DNA of 64,000 bases, taken from Chryseobacterium sp. Leaf180 (GTDB lineage: Bacteria; Bacteroidota; Bacteroidia; Flavobacteriales; Weeksellaceae). Below, in pieces: positions 51,886 to 61,063 of the stretch. The notes under the pieces are model-generated. The model ran no database searches and was not told the origin of the DNA. It saw only the letters and a program-made list of their open reading frames with translations. The position numbers were made by a program, and so were the translations under genes. The first letter of the stretch is position 1. Every line of letters starts with the position of its first letter. Location: the NCBI RefSeq assembly GCF_001424585.1, contig NZ_LMPJ01000001.1, positions 526,442 through 590,441 of the forward strand, given 5' to 3'.

Positions 51886-53103
51886 TCAGACATTGCCATG
51901 ACCAGAATCATGAAAACTGAAATCTTGCTGACCGGAAAATACTGAATCTATCTCTCCTATCGCTTTACAGGCAGCAAAAGAATCTTCACAAACGACGCGT
52001 TCGAGCGTTTCAGAATTAACAATATCCCAGATTCCGCTGTGATGCCAGTGATCGGTAATGTCCCAGTCTGGGCGGTCAATCAGCGGGTAAATACAGCAAC
52101 CCAAAAGCGGAATTCCCTGTTTTAAAATCTTCTGACATTCAAAATTAATCATGTTAAGCCATTTTGCACTGTCTTCGCCAGGATGACTGGTTTCGGAAAT
52201 TAAAAGCGGTTTGCCGTAGCGGACAAAAACTTCGCCGGCCAGACTTTCTAAATTTCGGTAAGACGTATGCGGCGGCTCGTCGGCCCAGGGCAGAAACTCA
52301 TGCGTTTCGTTGATCCACTGATTATTATAATAAAAATTAACCCCAATGAAATCTAACAGTTCCGGTTTTCCGCCAAGTTCCGGACATATTTTTCCGCATA
52401 AAATATCCAAAACCTGAAACTGATCTTCGTGATTCTTTTTAGCATTTAAAACTGCAATCGAATCTAGAGGATTCTCCGCTACGATATTAATAAGCGGTTC
52501 TGTCGCAAGAATTTTGATGTTTGCATCAATTTCTTTGATGGCAACGACACCTTCAATGTAAGCGCGCATCAGACTGTATTTTACTTCCCAACCTTGATGA
52601 ATGCAGTACGGCGAAGTTCCACGCGCATCACCACCAAGCCATGAAATAAAACTTACCTCGTTGATTGGTGTAATAATGAGTTCGTCATCAGGTGAAATTT
52701 CACGGTACTTTTTCACAAAAGCCACGCACAGATGTGTAAAACGTCGGGCAAACATCGGATGGAAAGGTGTAAGATCATCCGGATAACCAAAATGACAGAT
52801 ATCCCAAATGATCTGAATGCTGTGCTTTTTTGCGGCAAAAATCATCCTTTCAACCTCGCTCCAGTCATATTCGTAAGGTTTTTTTTCGACAAAACTCCAG
52901 CGGATTCCTTCGCGAACCGAAAAAATCCCAAGATCATTGGCGCGGTGATAATCTTCCTCTAAAAAATGGTCGTGACCAGTCATTTCGTAGAGATCTACTC
53001 TGTTTCCGAAAGCATTCTGTTGATCGGCACATTCAAAACCGCCCATCAGAAATGAGCGGAAGGGATTGTACTGATACGATAAAAAATCCTGATTATACTG
53101 CAA
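51886..53103 (-). CDS. Clan GH-A glycoside hydrolase (family 1-like beta-glycosidase)
   Basis: The 405-residue protein has a TIM-barrel glycosidase pattern: the acid/base Glu in ITPINEVSFISWL and the nucleophile Glu in LLISETSHPGEDS, with DICHFGYPDDL and GVNFYYNNQW between. No signal peptide is visible, so it is cytoplasmic. It overlaps UDP-galactopyranose mutase by 11 bases and the glycosyltransferase is next, which suggests a role in turning over or trimming a galactofuranose- or glucose-containing glycan. Substrate is unknown. Confidence 0.8.
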   Translation of the reverse strand: MQYNQDFLSYQYNPFRSFLMGGFECADQQNAFGNRVDLYEMTGHDHFLEEDYHRANDLGIFSVREGIRWSFVEKKPYEYDWSEVERMIFAAKKHSIQIIWDICHFGYPDDLTPFHPMFARRFTHLCVAFVKKYREISPDDELIITPINEVSFISWLGGDARGTSPYCIHQGWEVKYSLMRAYIEGVVAIKEIDANIKILATEPLINIVAENPLDSIAVLNAKKNHEDQFQVLDILCGKICPELGGKPELLDFIGVNFYYNNQWINETHEFLPWADEPPHTSYRNLESLAGEVFVRYGKPLLISETSHPGEDSAKWLNMINFECQKILKQGIPLLGCCIYPLIDRPDWDITDHWHHSGIWDIVNSETLERVVCEDSFAACKAIGEIDSVFSGQQDFSFHDSGHGNV

Positions 53104-54196
53104 CTTCAGCGTTTATAATTTTTTTAAACAAAGCAAGAGACTGCGCGACAACCTGATCCATATTATAATATTTGTAAGTTGCCAAACGGCCTGTAAAATA
53201 AACATCAGGCGTTTCGTCTGCAAGCCTTTTGTACTGGGCATATATTTCGTGATTCTGCTTTCTCGGAATTGGATAATAAGGATCGCCTTCTGCCGTCGGA
53301 TATTCGTAAACTATCGAAGTCTTATCATGCTTTTGCCCGGTAAGATATTTAAACTCAGTGATTCGCGTGTAGAGATTTGAGGTCGGGAAGTTTACGGTTC
53401 CTGTTTTTTGATACTGATCTTCATTCAGGGTTTCAAATTTAAAATCGATCGATCGGTAGGGAAGTTTACCAAAGCAGAAATCAAAATACGAATCAATAGG
53501 TCCTGTATAAATCATCTTATCATAAGAAATCATGGAAGCCACTTCGCGGTAATCACTTTGCAGCATTATACTGATATTTTTATGCGACAGCATTTTTCTG
53601 AACATTTCAGTATATCCGTTTTTCGGCATTGCCTGATAAGAATCTGTAAAGTAACGGTCGTCGCTATTGGTACGCGTCGGTACACGCGCCGTAACCGAAG
53701 CATCAAGCTCCGAAGGATCAAGATCCCACTGTTTTTTTGTGTAGCCACGGAAAAATTTTTCATAAAGCTCCTTTCCTACCGCATTTACAACCACGTCTTC
53801 AGACGTAAGTACGGGTTTTCTATTTTCAGCTTTTGAGGCTAAATAATCTTCCACTTCATTTGAACAAAGATTGGTTCCGTACAGGGTATTTATTGTTGTT
53901 AAATTAATAGGAATCGGCACCAGCTGGCCGTCTACACTTCCCAAAACACGGTGCTCATAAGGTCGCCACGCTGTAAATTTGCTTAAATAATTAAACACAT
54001 CTGCTGAATTCGTATGAAAAATATGCGGCCCATATTTGTGAATCAGAATACCGTCTTCGTTGTAAAAATCATACGCGTTGCCGGCAATATGATCGCGTTT
54101 GTCAACAATCAACACTTTTTTTCCGCTGTCTGCAAGTCTTTCGGCGAGAACCGCACCCGCGAAACCACAGCCTACGATTAAAAAATCGTACATCAT
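53093..54196 (-). CDS. glf: UDP-galactopyranose mutase
   Basis: Glf converts UDP-galactopyranose to UDP-galactofuranose using reduced FAD. The 367-residue protein starts MMYDFLIVGCGFAGAVLAER (FAD motif); the frame extends 7 codons further upstream but overlaps the glycosyltransferase stop at 54198. Motifs are HKYGPHIFHTNS, WRPYEHRV and FPTSNLYTRITEFKYL, with the Arg residues that bind UDP-Gal. With the adjacent glycosyltransferase it points to galactofuranose in a surface polysaccharide. Confidence 0.95.
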   Translation of the reverse strand: MMYDFLIVGCGFAGAVLAERLADSGKKVLIVDKRDHIAGNAYDFYNEDGILIHKYGPHIFHTNSADVFNYLSKFTAWRPYEHRVLGSVDGQLVPIPINLTTINTLYGTNLCSNEVEDYLASKAENRKPVLTSEDVVVNAVGKELYEKFFRGYTKKQWDLDPSELDASVTARVPTRTNSDDRYFTDSYQAMPKNGYTEMFRKMLSHKNISIMLQSDYREVASMISYDKMIYTGPIDSYFDFCFGKLPYRSIDFKFETLNEDQYQKTGTVNFPTSNLYTRITEFKYLTGQKHDKTSIVYEYPTAEGDPYYPIPRKQNHEIYAQYKRLADETPDVYFTGRLATYKYYNMDQVVAQSLALFKKIINAEVAV

Positions 54197-54197
54197 T

Positions 54198-55283
54198 TTA
54201 TTTTGCATAAAGCTCACTTATTAAATTATTCATTTTAGAAAAAGTATGGTCCCAGGAATTGTCTTTCAGAAAATTATCGACATTGGAAAGCCATTCTTCC
54301 CGGTTGTTTTCCTTTAAAATTTCTTCGGCGGCAAGCACAAAAGAAGTGCAGTCGTCTACGATATGCACCAAACCTTTGCTTCCGTAAGGCTCTACAACAT
54401 CTGTAATAGGCGTTGAGATTACAGGTTTTCCTGCAGCGAGATATTCGGGAGTTTTTGTAGGGCTGATGAATTTTGTTGATTCATTCAGTGCAAACATAAT
54501 GAGGGAAATATCCCACTGGCTTATGTACGCGGGCAATTCTGAATACTGTTTTGAACCCAAATAATGAATATTGGGAGCTTGTGGTAAATCTTCGTGACTA
54601 ATCTTAACAACCGGACCAATAATTATAAAGTTCCAATTTGGGCGTTCCCCGGCAACATCGCGTAGAAGTTGTACATCAAACCGCTCATCCACAACACCGA
54701 AAAAACCTAATCTTGGATAAGGAATATGTTCCTGATCTTTCGGACTGTCCTGAAATAGTCTTGCAGCACCAAAATGATCTTTATCTATACTGCTCGGGAA
54801 AGCATGAATATTGTGATGACGGTGTTTTTTCGCCTGATAAAGCGTTTGCCCACCGGTAAAAACAATATCTGCCATCTGGAAAAGTTCATCCTCCAAAGCC
54901 AGAAGTCTTGGCGGAGCAAACTTAAACGCAGAAAGCTCATCCATAGAATCGTATATTACAAGTTCCGGAGAAAGTTCATACGTGAAATCTAAAGCCATCG
55001 GCGTGTAGTACCAAGAGATGTACGATTGAATTTCGTATTCTTTGATGACCGATTTGATGAGTTTGGCGATTTCGGCGTTGGTCTCCTCATCGTGACGCGT
55101 TACAAAAAGCTGCACGATATAAACACCATCCTGAAAATCGACTGTATAATGATGAGATTCGCCAATTTTTGGCTCTTCAAAGTATAACACCTGATAGATT
55201 TTTGCAAATCTCGTCAACAGATGCTGAGGCCGCTGGAAAACAAAGTTCCACGACAGATGACTGAAACATAATAAATGCTGCAT
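54198..55283 (-). CDS. Glycosyltransferase (GT4-like, galactofuranosyl or related)
   Basis: The 361-residue protein has a GT-B fold: HLSWNFVFQRPQHLLTRF at the N-terminus, GFFGVVDERFD in the linker, and FISPTKTPEYLAAGKPVIST in the nucleotide-sugar binding C-terminal domain, with a conserved E. It is the first gene of the glycosyltransferase-glf-glycosidase operon. The acceptor and linkage are unknown; co-location with Glf suggests UDP-galactofuranose use. Confidence 0.85.
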   Translation of the reverse strand: MQHLLCFSHLSWNFVFQRPQHLLTRFAKIYQVLYFEEPKIGESHHYTVDFQDGVYIVQLFVTRHDEETNAEIAKLIKSVIKEYEIQSYISWYYTPMALDFTYELSPELVIYDSMDELSAFKFAPPRLLALEDELFQMADIVFTGGQTLYQAKKHRHHNIHAFPSSIDKDHFGAARLFQDSPKDQEHIPYPRLGFFGVVDERFDVQLLRDVAGERPNWNFIIIGPVVKISHEDLPQAPNIHYLGSKQYSELPAYISQWDISLIMFALNESTKFISPTKTPEYLAAGKPVISTPITDVVEPYGSKGLVHIVDDCTSFVLAAEEILKENNREEWLSNVDNFLKDNSWDHTFSKMNNLISELYAK

Positions 55284-55403
55284 ATTTTGTAAAGTGGTTT
55301 ATCGATGACAATTTACTCAACACTTATCCCTTATGGGTATGACTTAAAGCATATATGAAGCTGCAATTTTAGGATTATAACATCGGTTGGGAATTTATTT
55401 AAA

Positions 55404-55438
55404 ATAAAAAACCTTCCTGAACACGTTTTGGAAGGTTT
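55404..55438 (-). terminator. Terminator after the Crp/Fnr gene at 55459
   Basis: On the minus strand AAACCTTCC-(12 bases)-GGAAGGTTT is followed by TTTATTTT; the stem is 9 perfect pairs. Confidence 0.8.
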
Positions 55439-55458
55439 ATTTTAAATTTGAAAATGTT

Positions 55459-56052
55459 TTAAACAAAAATCTTGTGATCCTCTATTTTCAGCATATTGCG
55501 GGTTTCCATTTTTTTGATGGCACGAATTACGGTTTCTACCCGAAGTCCGGTAATTGCCGCCAGCTGTTTTCTGGTTAAAGGAATCTGATAGACATACTGC
55601 GTCTGTTCTGGTGTAAAACTCTTGAGATAAGTCAAAACTCCGCGTAATCTTACAACAGGATCGAGCGAAGCGTTGTTTTGCAGCATCAGAAATTTATGAT
55701 ATAATCTTTCAGAAAGAAATTTATTAATCATCATCGAAAGTTCCGGATGATCTTTTAAAATATCAAAGAAACGAACTTTTGGCAAACGCAAAACCCGACA
55801 GTTATTTAAAACAACTGCGTTTACAGGATAAGGTTCTTCAATAAAAAGTAACAGCTCACAAACGCTCTGTCCGCTGGATAAAATGTTTTGAATAAATTCC
55901 TTTCCGTCTTCAGTTTCGTGGTTGAGTTTCACGCGGCCCTCTAAAATCTGGTAATAATAGCCGGGCTTTTCTCCCGCACTGAAGATCGAGTGTCCAACTG
56001 GGAATTCTACCTGAGAAGCGCCGTATGCCAACAGCAGTTCGGTATTTAGCAT
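55459..56052 (-). CDS. Crp/Fnr family transcriptional regulator
   Basis: The 197-residue protein has a cyclic-nucleotide-type binding domain (FPVGHSIFSAGEKPGYYYQIL, GRVKLNHETEDGKEFIQNIL) and a C-terminal winged helix with recognition helix LTRKQLAAITGLRVETVIRA. Cysteines for an iron-sulfur cluster of Fnr are absent. It is a paralogue of the regulator at 57816. It is monocistronic, divergent from ccoG across a 255-base gap. Confidence 0.9.
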   Translation of the reverse strand: MLNTELLLAYGASQVEFPVGHSIFSAGEKPGYYYQILEGRVKLNHETEDGKEFIQNILSSGQSVCELLLFIEEPYPVNAVVLNNCRVLRLPKVRFFDILKDHPELSMMINKFLSERLYHKFLMLQNNASLDPVVRLRGVLTYLKSFTPEQTQYVYQIPLTRKQLAAITGLRVETVIRAIKKMETRNMLKIEDHKIFV

Positions 56053-56155
56053 AAATAGTGTTTTTTTAAAATTTAATATGGTTCAGTAAAAATAGAAAAC
56101 CTGAAAATAAAATCTACAGTTCTATATCATAAAAAGAAACTTTTTTTGATTTCAT

Positions 56156-56201
56156 ATGGTACAGATCATAAAAAAAATGGTACTGATGGTCTTATAATTG
56201 T
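56156..56201. promoter_or_regulatory. Possible operator and sigma-54-like element before ccoG
   Basis: ATGGT-ACAG-ATCAT at 56156-56169 resembles the ATGAT-N4-ATCAT motif with one mismatch. At 56188-56201 there is GG-N10-GT (TGGTCTTATAATTGTACAT). Distance between motif centre and GG is about 26 bases, close to the 24 at 36.7 kb. Both elements are weaker than elsewhere. Confidence 0.3.
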
Positions 56202-56307
56202 ACATCACTACAATACATTGCTGCATCATTCTTTTTCAGTAATTATCTTTAGCAGCAATTTTAAAACCAATATTTGTATAACCATTTTTAGTGACTTAAA
56301 ATAGCTT

Positions 56308-57762
56308 ATGGCTGATAATATAAATAAAGAAATTCGTGGTGGTGAAGGCCAGGTCGTCGATCCCGAATCGTATAGAGATTCCATCGGCACCATGGAAACT
56401 TCCGGGAAGCGAAAATGGGTTTTCCCAAAGAAGCCGCGTGGAAAATATACCAACTACAGAAATCTTGTCGCCTGGATTCTGCTTGCTTTCTATCTTTTTG
56501 TACCTTTTATAAAAATCAACGGAAATCCTTTTCTGATGTTTAATCTGATCGACCGTCAGATTTTCATTCTTGGGCAGCCGTTTTATCCGCAGGATTTTTT
56601 CATCCTGACAGTTGGTGCCATTGTATCTTTAATATGCATCATCATTTTTACAATCGCTTTTGGTAGAATTTTTTGTGGATGGATCTGTCCTCAGACTATC
56701 TTCCTGGAAAACGTTTTCCGCAAAATCGAATATTTGATTGAAGGCGACCGAAACAGACAGATGAAACTCGACCGTCAGGAATGGGACATGGAGAAAATCT
56801 CTAAAAAAGGTCTGAAATGGACGATTTTTATGATTATTTCTCTAATTTTTACGCACTTCATGTTTATGTATGTGGTTGGATATGAAGAAGTTTTAAAAAT
56901 CGTTTCTGAAGGTCCGTTTGCACATCCCACCAATTTCATTGTAATGATTTTGTTTACGATGGCTTTTTATTTTGTATTTGCGTGGTTCAGAGAGCAGGTT
57001 TGTACGCTTGTTTGTCCGTACGGAAGACTGCAGGGCGTTTTGATTGATAAAGAAACAATTAATGTTTTTTACGATTTTAAAAGAGGTGAGAACCGGTCTA
57101 AATGGAGAAAGGGCGAAGATCGCCAGGCAGCAGGAAAAGGTGACTGTATCGATTGTTATCAATGCGTTGTTGTCTGTCCGACAGGAATTGACATCAGAGA
57201 CGGACAGCAACTGGAATGTGTAAACTGCACCGCCTGTATAGACGCGTGTGATGAGGTGATGGATAAAGTGGGTTTACCAAAAGGTTTGATTCGATATGCC
57301 TCAGAGAAAGAAATTGAATCACGTACTCCTACGAGATTCTCGGGCAGAATGAAAGGTTTTCTGGCAGTATTGATTGCGCTGCAGCTAGTTCTAGGATATC
57401 TGCTATACAGCCGACCGGAAATGGAAGCGAAATTTATCAAGCCCGCAGGAAGCACATATTTCCTCCGCGACAATAATATCATCAACGTTTACAATTACAC
57501 GTTTTTAAATAAAACCAACGATAAGAAAATTGTAACGATTAAAATTATTGAACCGACGCACGGAGAGATCAGTTTCAGTAATACAGATAAAATCGTGGTC
57601 GACAGAGATCAGATTGTGAAAGGTTCGATCAGCATCAGCTTCCCCGAAAGTGAAATGAAACTTTCCAAGCAAAATATTACGTTTGGAGTTTATGATCTGA
57701 AAGGAAATCTCATTGATACGTATAAAACGTACTTTGAAGGACCGTTTGCAATTTCATTTTAA
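56308..57762 (+). CDS. ccoG: Cytochrome c oxidase accessory protein CcoG (cupric reductase type)
   Basis: CcoG supports assembly of cbb3-type oxidase, in part by reducing copper. The 484-residue membrane protein has several helices and cluster motifs FCGWICPQT, VCTLVCPYGR, CIDCYQCVVVCPTG and CVNCTACIDACDEV, matching two 4Fe-4S sites, and a C-terminal periplasmic Ig-like region (FSNTDKIVVDRDQ). The other cco/fix genes are absent from the window, so this copy is isolated, between two Crp/Fnr regulators. Confidence 0.93.
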   Translation: MADNINKEIRGGEGQVVDPESYRDSIGTMETSGKRKWVFPKKPRGKYTNYRNLVAWILLAFYLFVPFIKINGNPFLMFNLIDRQIFILGQPFYPQDFFILTVGAIVSLICIIIFTIAFGRIFCGWICPQTIFLENVFRKIEYLIEGDRNRQMKLDRQEWDMEKISKKGLKWTIFMIISLIFTHFMFMYVVGYEEVLKIVSEGPFAHPTNFIVMILFTMAFYFVFAWFREQVCTLVCPYGRLQGVLIDKETINVFYDFKRGENRSKWRKGEDRQAAGKGDCIDCYQCVVVCPTGIDIRDGQQLECVNCTACIDACDEVMDKVGLPKGLIRYASEKEIESRTPTRFSGRMKGFLAVLIALQLVLGYLLYSRPEMEAKFIKPAGSTYFLRDNNIINVYNYTFLNKTNDKKIVTIKIIEPTHGEISFSNTDKIVVDRDQIVKGSISISFPESEMKLSKQNITFGVYDLKGNLIDTYKTYFEGPFAISF

Positions 57763-57780
57763 TTAATTTTAGACCTAAAA

Positions 57781-57810
57781 AAAACCGCCTCAGTAATGAA
57801 GCGGTTTTTA
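57781..57810. terminator. Bidirectional terminator between ccoG and the Crp/Fnr gene
   Basis: AAACCGC at 57782-57788 pairs with GCGGTTT at 57801-57807, flanked by A- and T-runs for both converging genes. Confidence 0.8.
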
Positions 57811-57815
57811 ATTAT

Positions 57816-58412
57816 TTAAACCAAAATCTTTCCGTTTTCTATGACAAGCATTTTCTGCTTTTCCATGGCTTTTATTGAGCGTATGACCGTCTCAATCCGC
57901 AAACCGGTAAGTGCAGCCAGTTGCTGCCGTGTAAAAGGAACCTGAAAACTGTACGGTTTTACTTTATTATGATATTTTTTAATCAGAATGATCAGTGTTT
58001 TGAGACGTTCAATGGGATTGGCAATCGAGAGGTTATTGATCAGAATCGATTTATAGTAAAAACGCTCAGCCGTATGTGCGTAGATTTTCATCAGTAAATC
58101 AGGATTTTCATGTACAAGCTCTAAAAATTTTACTTTATCAAGTCTGATGATTTTGCTGTGCTGGGTAGCGACGGCATTTACGGGATATTCGTGGTTATTA
58201 AAAAGATAAGATTCGCCACAAGGATCGCCTTTGGAAAGAAATCCCTGAATAAATTCTTTCCCATCTTCCTGATAATTATTGGTTTTTCCCTTTCCTTCTT
58301 TTATCTGGTAATAAAACTTGGGTGTAGTATTCTCAGAAAAAATAAATTCTTTTTTCTTAAAATCTACAACCTCTGCTCCAGCTGCTATGAGCAGGTCTTC
58401 GTTAATTACCAT
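57816..58412 (-). CDS. Crp/Fnr family transcriptional regulator
   Basis: The 198-residue protein shares layout and helix-turn-helix (FTRQQLAALTGLRIETVIRS) with the one at 55459, and is clearly a paralogue. It has the binding domain ending FLSKGDPCGESYLFNN and lacks the Fnr cysteine set. It converges on ccoG. The 240-base gap upstream (58413-58652) has AT-rich sequence and a CATTTGCAAATG palindrome but no clear promoter. Confidence 0.9.
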   Translation of the reverse strand: MVINEDLLIAAGAEVVDFKKKEFIFSENTTPKFYYQIKEGKGKTNNYQEDGKEFIQGFLSKGDPCGESYLFNNHEYPVNAVATQHSKIIRLDKVKFLELVHENPDLLMKIYAHTAERFYYKSILINNLSIANPIERLKTLIILIKKYHNKVKPYSFQVPFTRQQLAALTGLRIETVIRSIKAMEKQKMLVIENGKILV

Positions 58413-58652
58413 GTCTAAACGTCAGTTTTTTGTAATTCTACCATAAAAGAAAATGACTCCACTTTTAGTTATCAAATCTGATGATAAGCCTCCGCAAAAT
58501 TTGAGTTATTTAAATTATGCATCAAATAACACATTATCTTTCAACATGCTACACATTTGCAAATGCATAATAAATTTTTCTTCAACAGGATGTAAATATA
58601 GCTCAAATAATTAAATAGTCCACAATTTAATTTGATAATCTACCATACAATG

Positions 58653-59195
58653 CTATCTGGCAGAATGAGTGCACTTATTGGCAATAAGTTTATTCAGTTC
58701 ACATTTCAGACAGCCTAAAATAAATTCTGAATAATACAGCTGTGCCTCCTTTCCTACCGTATCAAGATCGAGTTCCAGTTTTTTAGTAAAAATAATTTCG
58801 CCATAATAAGCAAAACTGAAATACGCAAAAAGTTTATCATCACTTTCGGGAACAGGCACTGCATAGCCTGTAACGCCGATTCCCCAGTCGGTACGGAAAA
58901 GTTTAGATACACCGACAGCCATTTGCTGCGAAATTTTTTCTGAAACGCAGTTGCAGCTTTTAGCTTCAAGTTGATTGACCTCAAGCAGACGGACCTTTTC
59001 ACCAAGCGAATAGGCTGTAATTCCGCCCCGGAAGAAATCCGAAGCTTTATCCATCTGCGAAAACGAAAACTGCAGAAAACCCGACGTGACGCTTTCTGCA
59101 ACGGCAATACTTTCTTCATTTTTATGAAAACAGTTCGCGATATCTTCTAAAATATTCTTCTGGATTTCCATAATTTTTTCATTTTTAAATTGCAT
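58653..59195 (-). CDS. CinA C-terminal domain protein (nicotinamide-nucleotide amidohydrolase-like)
   Basis: The 180-residue protein is the stand-alone CinA C-terminal domain (SIAVAESVTSGFLQFSF, FFRGGITAYSLGEKV, WGIGVTGYA). In characterised members this domain deamidates nicotinamide mononucleotide. The GGL-type motif and ADP-ribose pyrophosphatase-like N-domain are missing. Its ATG overlaps the stop of the FAD-Rieske gene (TAATG), so it is coupled to it. A start at 59171 (MEIQKNIL) is also possible. Confidence 0.85.
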   Translation of the reverse strand: MQFKNEKIMEIQKNILEDIANCFHKNEESIAVAESVTSGFLQFSFSQMDKASDFFRGGITAYSLGEKVRLLEVNQLEAKSCNCVSEKISQQMAVGVSKLFRTDWGIGVTGYAVPVPESDDKLFAYFSFAYYGEIIFTKKLELDLDTVGKEAQLYYSEFILGCLKCELNKLIANKCTHSAR

Positions 59196-60706
59196 TAAAG
59201 TCCTAAATCAATCCTCGGCAAATCATCAGTCGCAGGCGCGTTCAGCAGATTTCCTTTAATTCCGAAACGGGAACCGTGACACGGGCAGTCCCATGATTTT
59301 TCGGCATTATTAAACCGAACTTCACATTTCGCGTGCGGACACGTACTTTTTACAATATGAAGTTTGCCGCTTTTTTCCTTGTAAATCGCATAATTGTCGT
59401 CTTCATATTTCACGATTTTCCCGCCATCATCTTCAATATCTGTCAGAGAATTCAGCTTCTCAATAAATATTTTATCAGCAATCATCGTGTAAGCGACGTC
59501 GGCATTTTCCTTCACAAAACTTGAAAATCCAGCAATCGGTTTTACACGTGTAGGTTTAAAAAGACTTTCATATTCACTTTCGTTTCTTATAATTAGATCT
59601 GAAATAAGCTGGCTGCTGAGCGTTCCGAAGATCATTCCGTTTCCACGAAAACCTGTGGCTACATAGATATTGTCCTCGCCCGGCGATTTTCCAATGTATG
59701 GCAAACCGTCAGTCGGCTCGTAATACTGGCTCGACCATGAATAGACAATTTCTTCCACATCAAAATGCTCACGGACGTAGTTTTCAAGATTTTTAAAACA
59801 TTCTTCCGTATTTTCAATATGACCTGTTTTGTGATCTTCACCACCGGCAATCATCAGCATTTCGCCTTCTATATCATGCGTTCGGTAATATCGGTACGGA
59901 TCGTAAAGATCATAACCAAGCTCGGTAGGATATTCTCCATTAAGTTTTACAGCGATCGCGTAGCTTCTGTAAGGTGCATTGGTAAAGTTGAAAATATTAT
60001 TTCCCGGAGGAATATGCGTCGCAAAAACAAGATTTTTAGTGTATACAATTCCTCTAGAAGTTTTTATTTCTAAAAGATCCTGCTCTTTATCATGTGAATC
60101 ATAACGGCAGTTTTCAGCAATTTGTCCTCCGGCATTTTTAAAAGCCTCGCACAACGCGATAACATATTTTACCGGATGAAACTGCGCCTGACCCGGCACC
60201 TGCACCGCTTTTTCAAAAGGAATCGGAAAAGGAATCTGCTCGGTTTCAAAGACTTCGTGACCCACTTTCCCGCTACCTTCCACGATTTCATCAAGCTGCT
60301 TTACCTGCTTTTTATCTAAAGCAAAAATGTAGGCGTTCTTATTTTTGAAATCACAGTCGATACTGTATTTAGAAATATTGTTTTTAATTGTACTAAGCGC
60401 AGAAAGTGCACTTTGAAAAAGCAGTTTCGCATTGTCGTCACCAAAATCCCTGGCTGCCTGAGCATAAGTTGTGTCAAAGAAATTATTCAGGTGTGCGGTA
60501 GTTCCGCCAGTTGTTCCGAAAGCCACATTAGACGCTTCAATCAAAAGACATTTCTGTCCTTTTTCCTGCAACTGTAATGCTGTTGAAACGCCGGTAATTC
60601 CTGCACCCACAATAACGGTGTCGAATTTCTGCCCAATTTCAAACGCTTCTCCAAAAGTTTTAACATCTTTCTGCCAAATACTTTTTCTGGCTCCGTCTCT
60701 GTTCAT
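59195..60706 (-). CDS. FAD-dependent oxidoreductase with C-terminal Rieske 2Fe-2S domain
   Basis: The 503-residue protein has a DAO-type FAD domain (TVIVGAGITGVSTALQL, VATGFRGNGMIFGTLSS) and a C-terminal Rieske domain with CPHAKCEVRF and CPCHGSRFGIKG, giving the usual C-x-H and C-x2-H cluster ligands. Substrate is unknown; D-amino-acid or glycine oxidase-like activity is one option. Order: small lipoprotein, this gene, CinA. Confidence 0.9.
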   Translation of the reverse strand: MNRDGARKSIWQKDVKTFGEAFEIGQKFDTVIVGAGITGVSTALQLQEKGQKCLLIEASNVAFGTTGGTTAHLNNFFDTTYAQAARDFGDDNAKLLFQSALSALSTIKNNISKYSIDCDFKNKNAYIFALDKKQVKQLDEIVEGSGKVGHEVFETEQIPFPIPFEKAVQVPGQAQFHPVKYVIALCEAFKNAGGQIAENCRYDSHDKEQDLLEIKTSRGIVYTKNLVFATHIPPGNNIFNFTNAPYRSYAIAVKLNGEYPTELGYDLYDPYRYYRTHDIEGEMLMIAGGEDHKTGHIENTEECFKNLENYVREHFDVEEIVYSWSSQYYEPTDGLPYIGKSPGEDNIYVATGFRGNGMIFGTLSSQLISDLIIRNESEYESLFKPTRVKPIAGFSSFVKENADVAYTMIADKIFIEKLNSLTDIEDDGGKIVKYEDDNYAIYKEKSGKLHIVKSTCPHAKCEVRFNNAEKSWDCPCHGSRFGIKGNLLNAPATDDLPRIDLGL

Positions 60707-60755
60707 ATCTATATTTTTTGGTGTGGTTGGTTATGATTTAATCTTTAATGAAATT

Positions 60756-60926
60756 TTATTTTTTACTCGCCGAATCTTTTACCGGCGCAGCCACCAAAGT
60801 ATCTACAGGATGAGGATACGGGATTTTTTCCTGTTTCACAGGCTCAGAATCTTTCCTTGGATGTTTATCGTCGCAGCTCACAGCGAAAATTGCCCCAAAA
60901 GCCACGATAAGGCAAACGGTTTTCAT
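60756..60926 (-). CDS. Small lipoprotein (56 residues)
   Basis: ATG at 60926 opens a 56-codon frame starting MKTVCLIVAFGAIFAVSCDD, with a lipobox-like AVSC at residues 15-18, then a Lys/Glu/Pro-rich chain ending KDSASKK. The mature part has no recognised domain. It is 49 bases upstream of the FAD-Rieske gene and probably in its operon, and divergent from the SDR gene. It is supported by the signal sequence and sensible spacing. Confidence 0.7.
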   Translation of the reverse strand: MKTVCLIVAFGAIFAVSCDDKHPRKDSEPVKQEKIPYPHPVDTLVAAPVKDSASKK

Positions 60927-60977
60927 ATAATAGATTTTGGTGTATCGTAAATCTACAGTCTTTAGAATTATTGGGCT

Positions 60978-60998
60978 ATGATCGCGATCATACCACGA
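60978..60998. promoter_or_regulatory. Operator-like motif ATGAT-N4-ATCAT-ACCACGA, copy 2
   Basis: ATGAT-CGCG-ATCAT is a perfect 14-base palindrome (16 with the flanking T and A), followed by ACCACGA exactly as at 36668. It lies in the divergent gap between the lipoprotein operon and the SDR gene, so it could control either side. Confidence 0.55.
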
Positions 60999-61063
60999 AA
61001 TTCAACTTTCTTCAAAACAATCTTCGTATGCTCCTGCAATGAATAAAAACTTTAAAAATTCAT

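Noticed and set aside
58546..58565. ATGCTACACATTTGCAAATG, with TG-N10-GC spacing like a sigma-54 promoter
   Set aside because: No plus-strand gene follows within 2.5 kb, and the -24 GG is absent; likely chance in an AT-rich gap, though an antisense RNA is not excluded.
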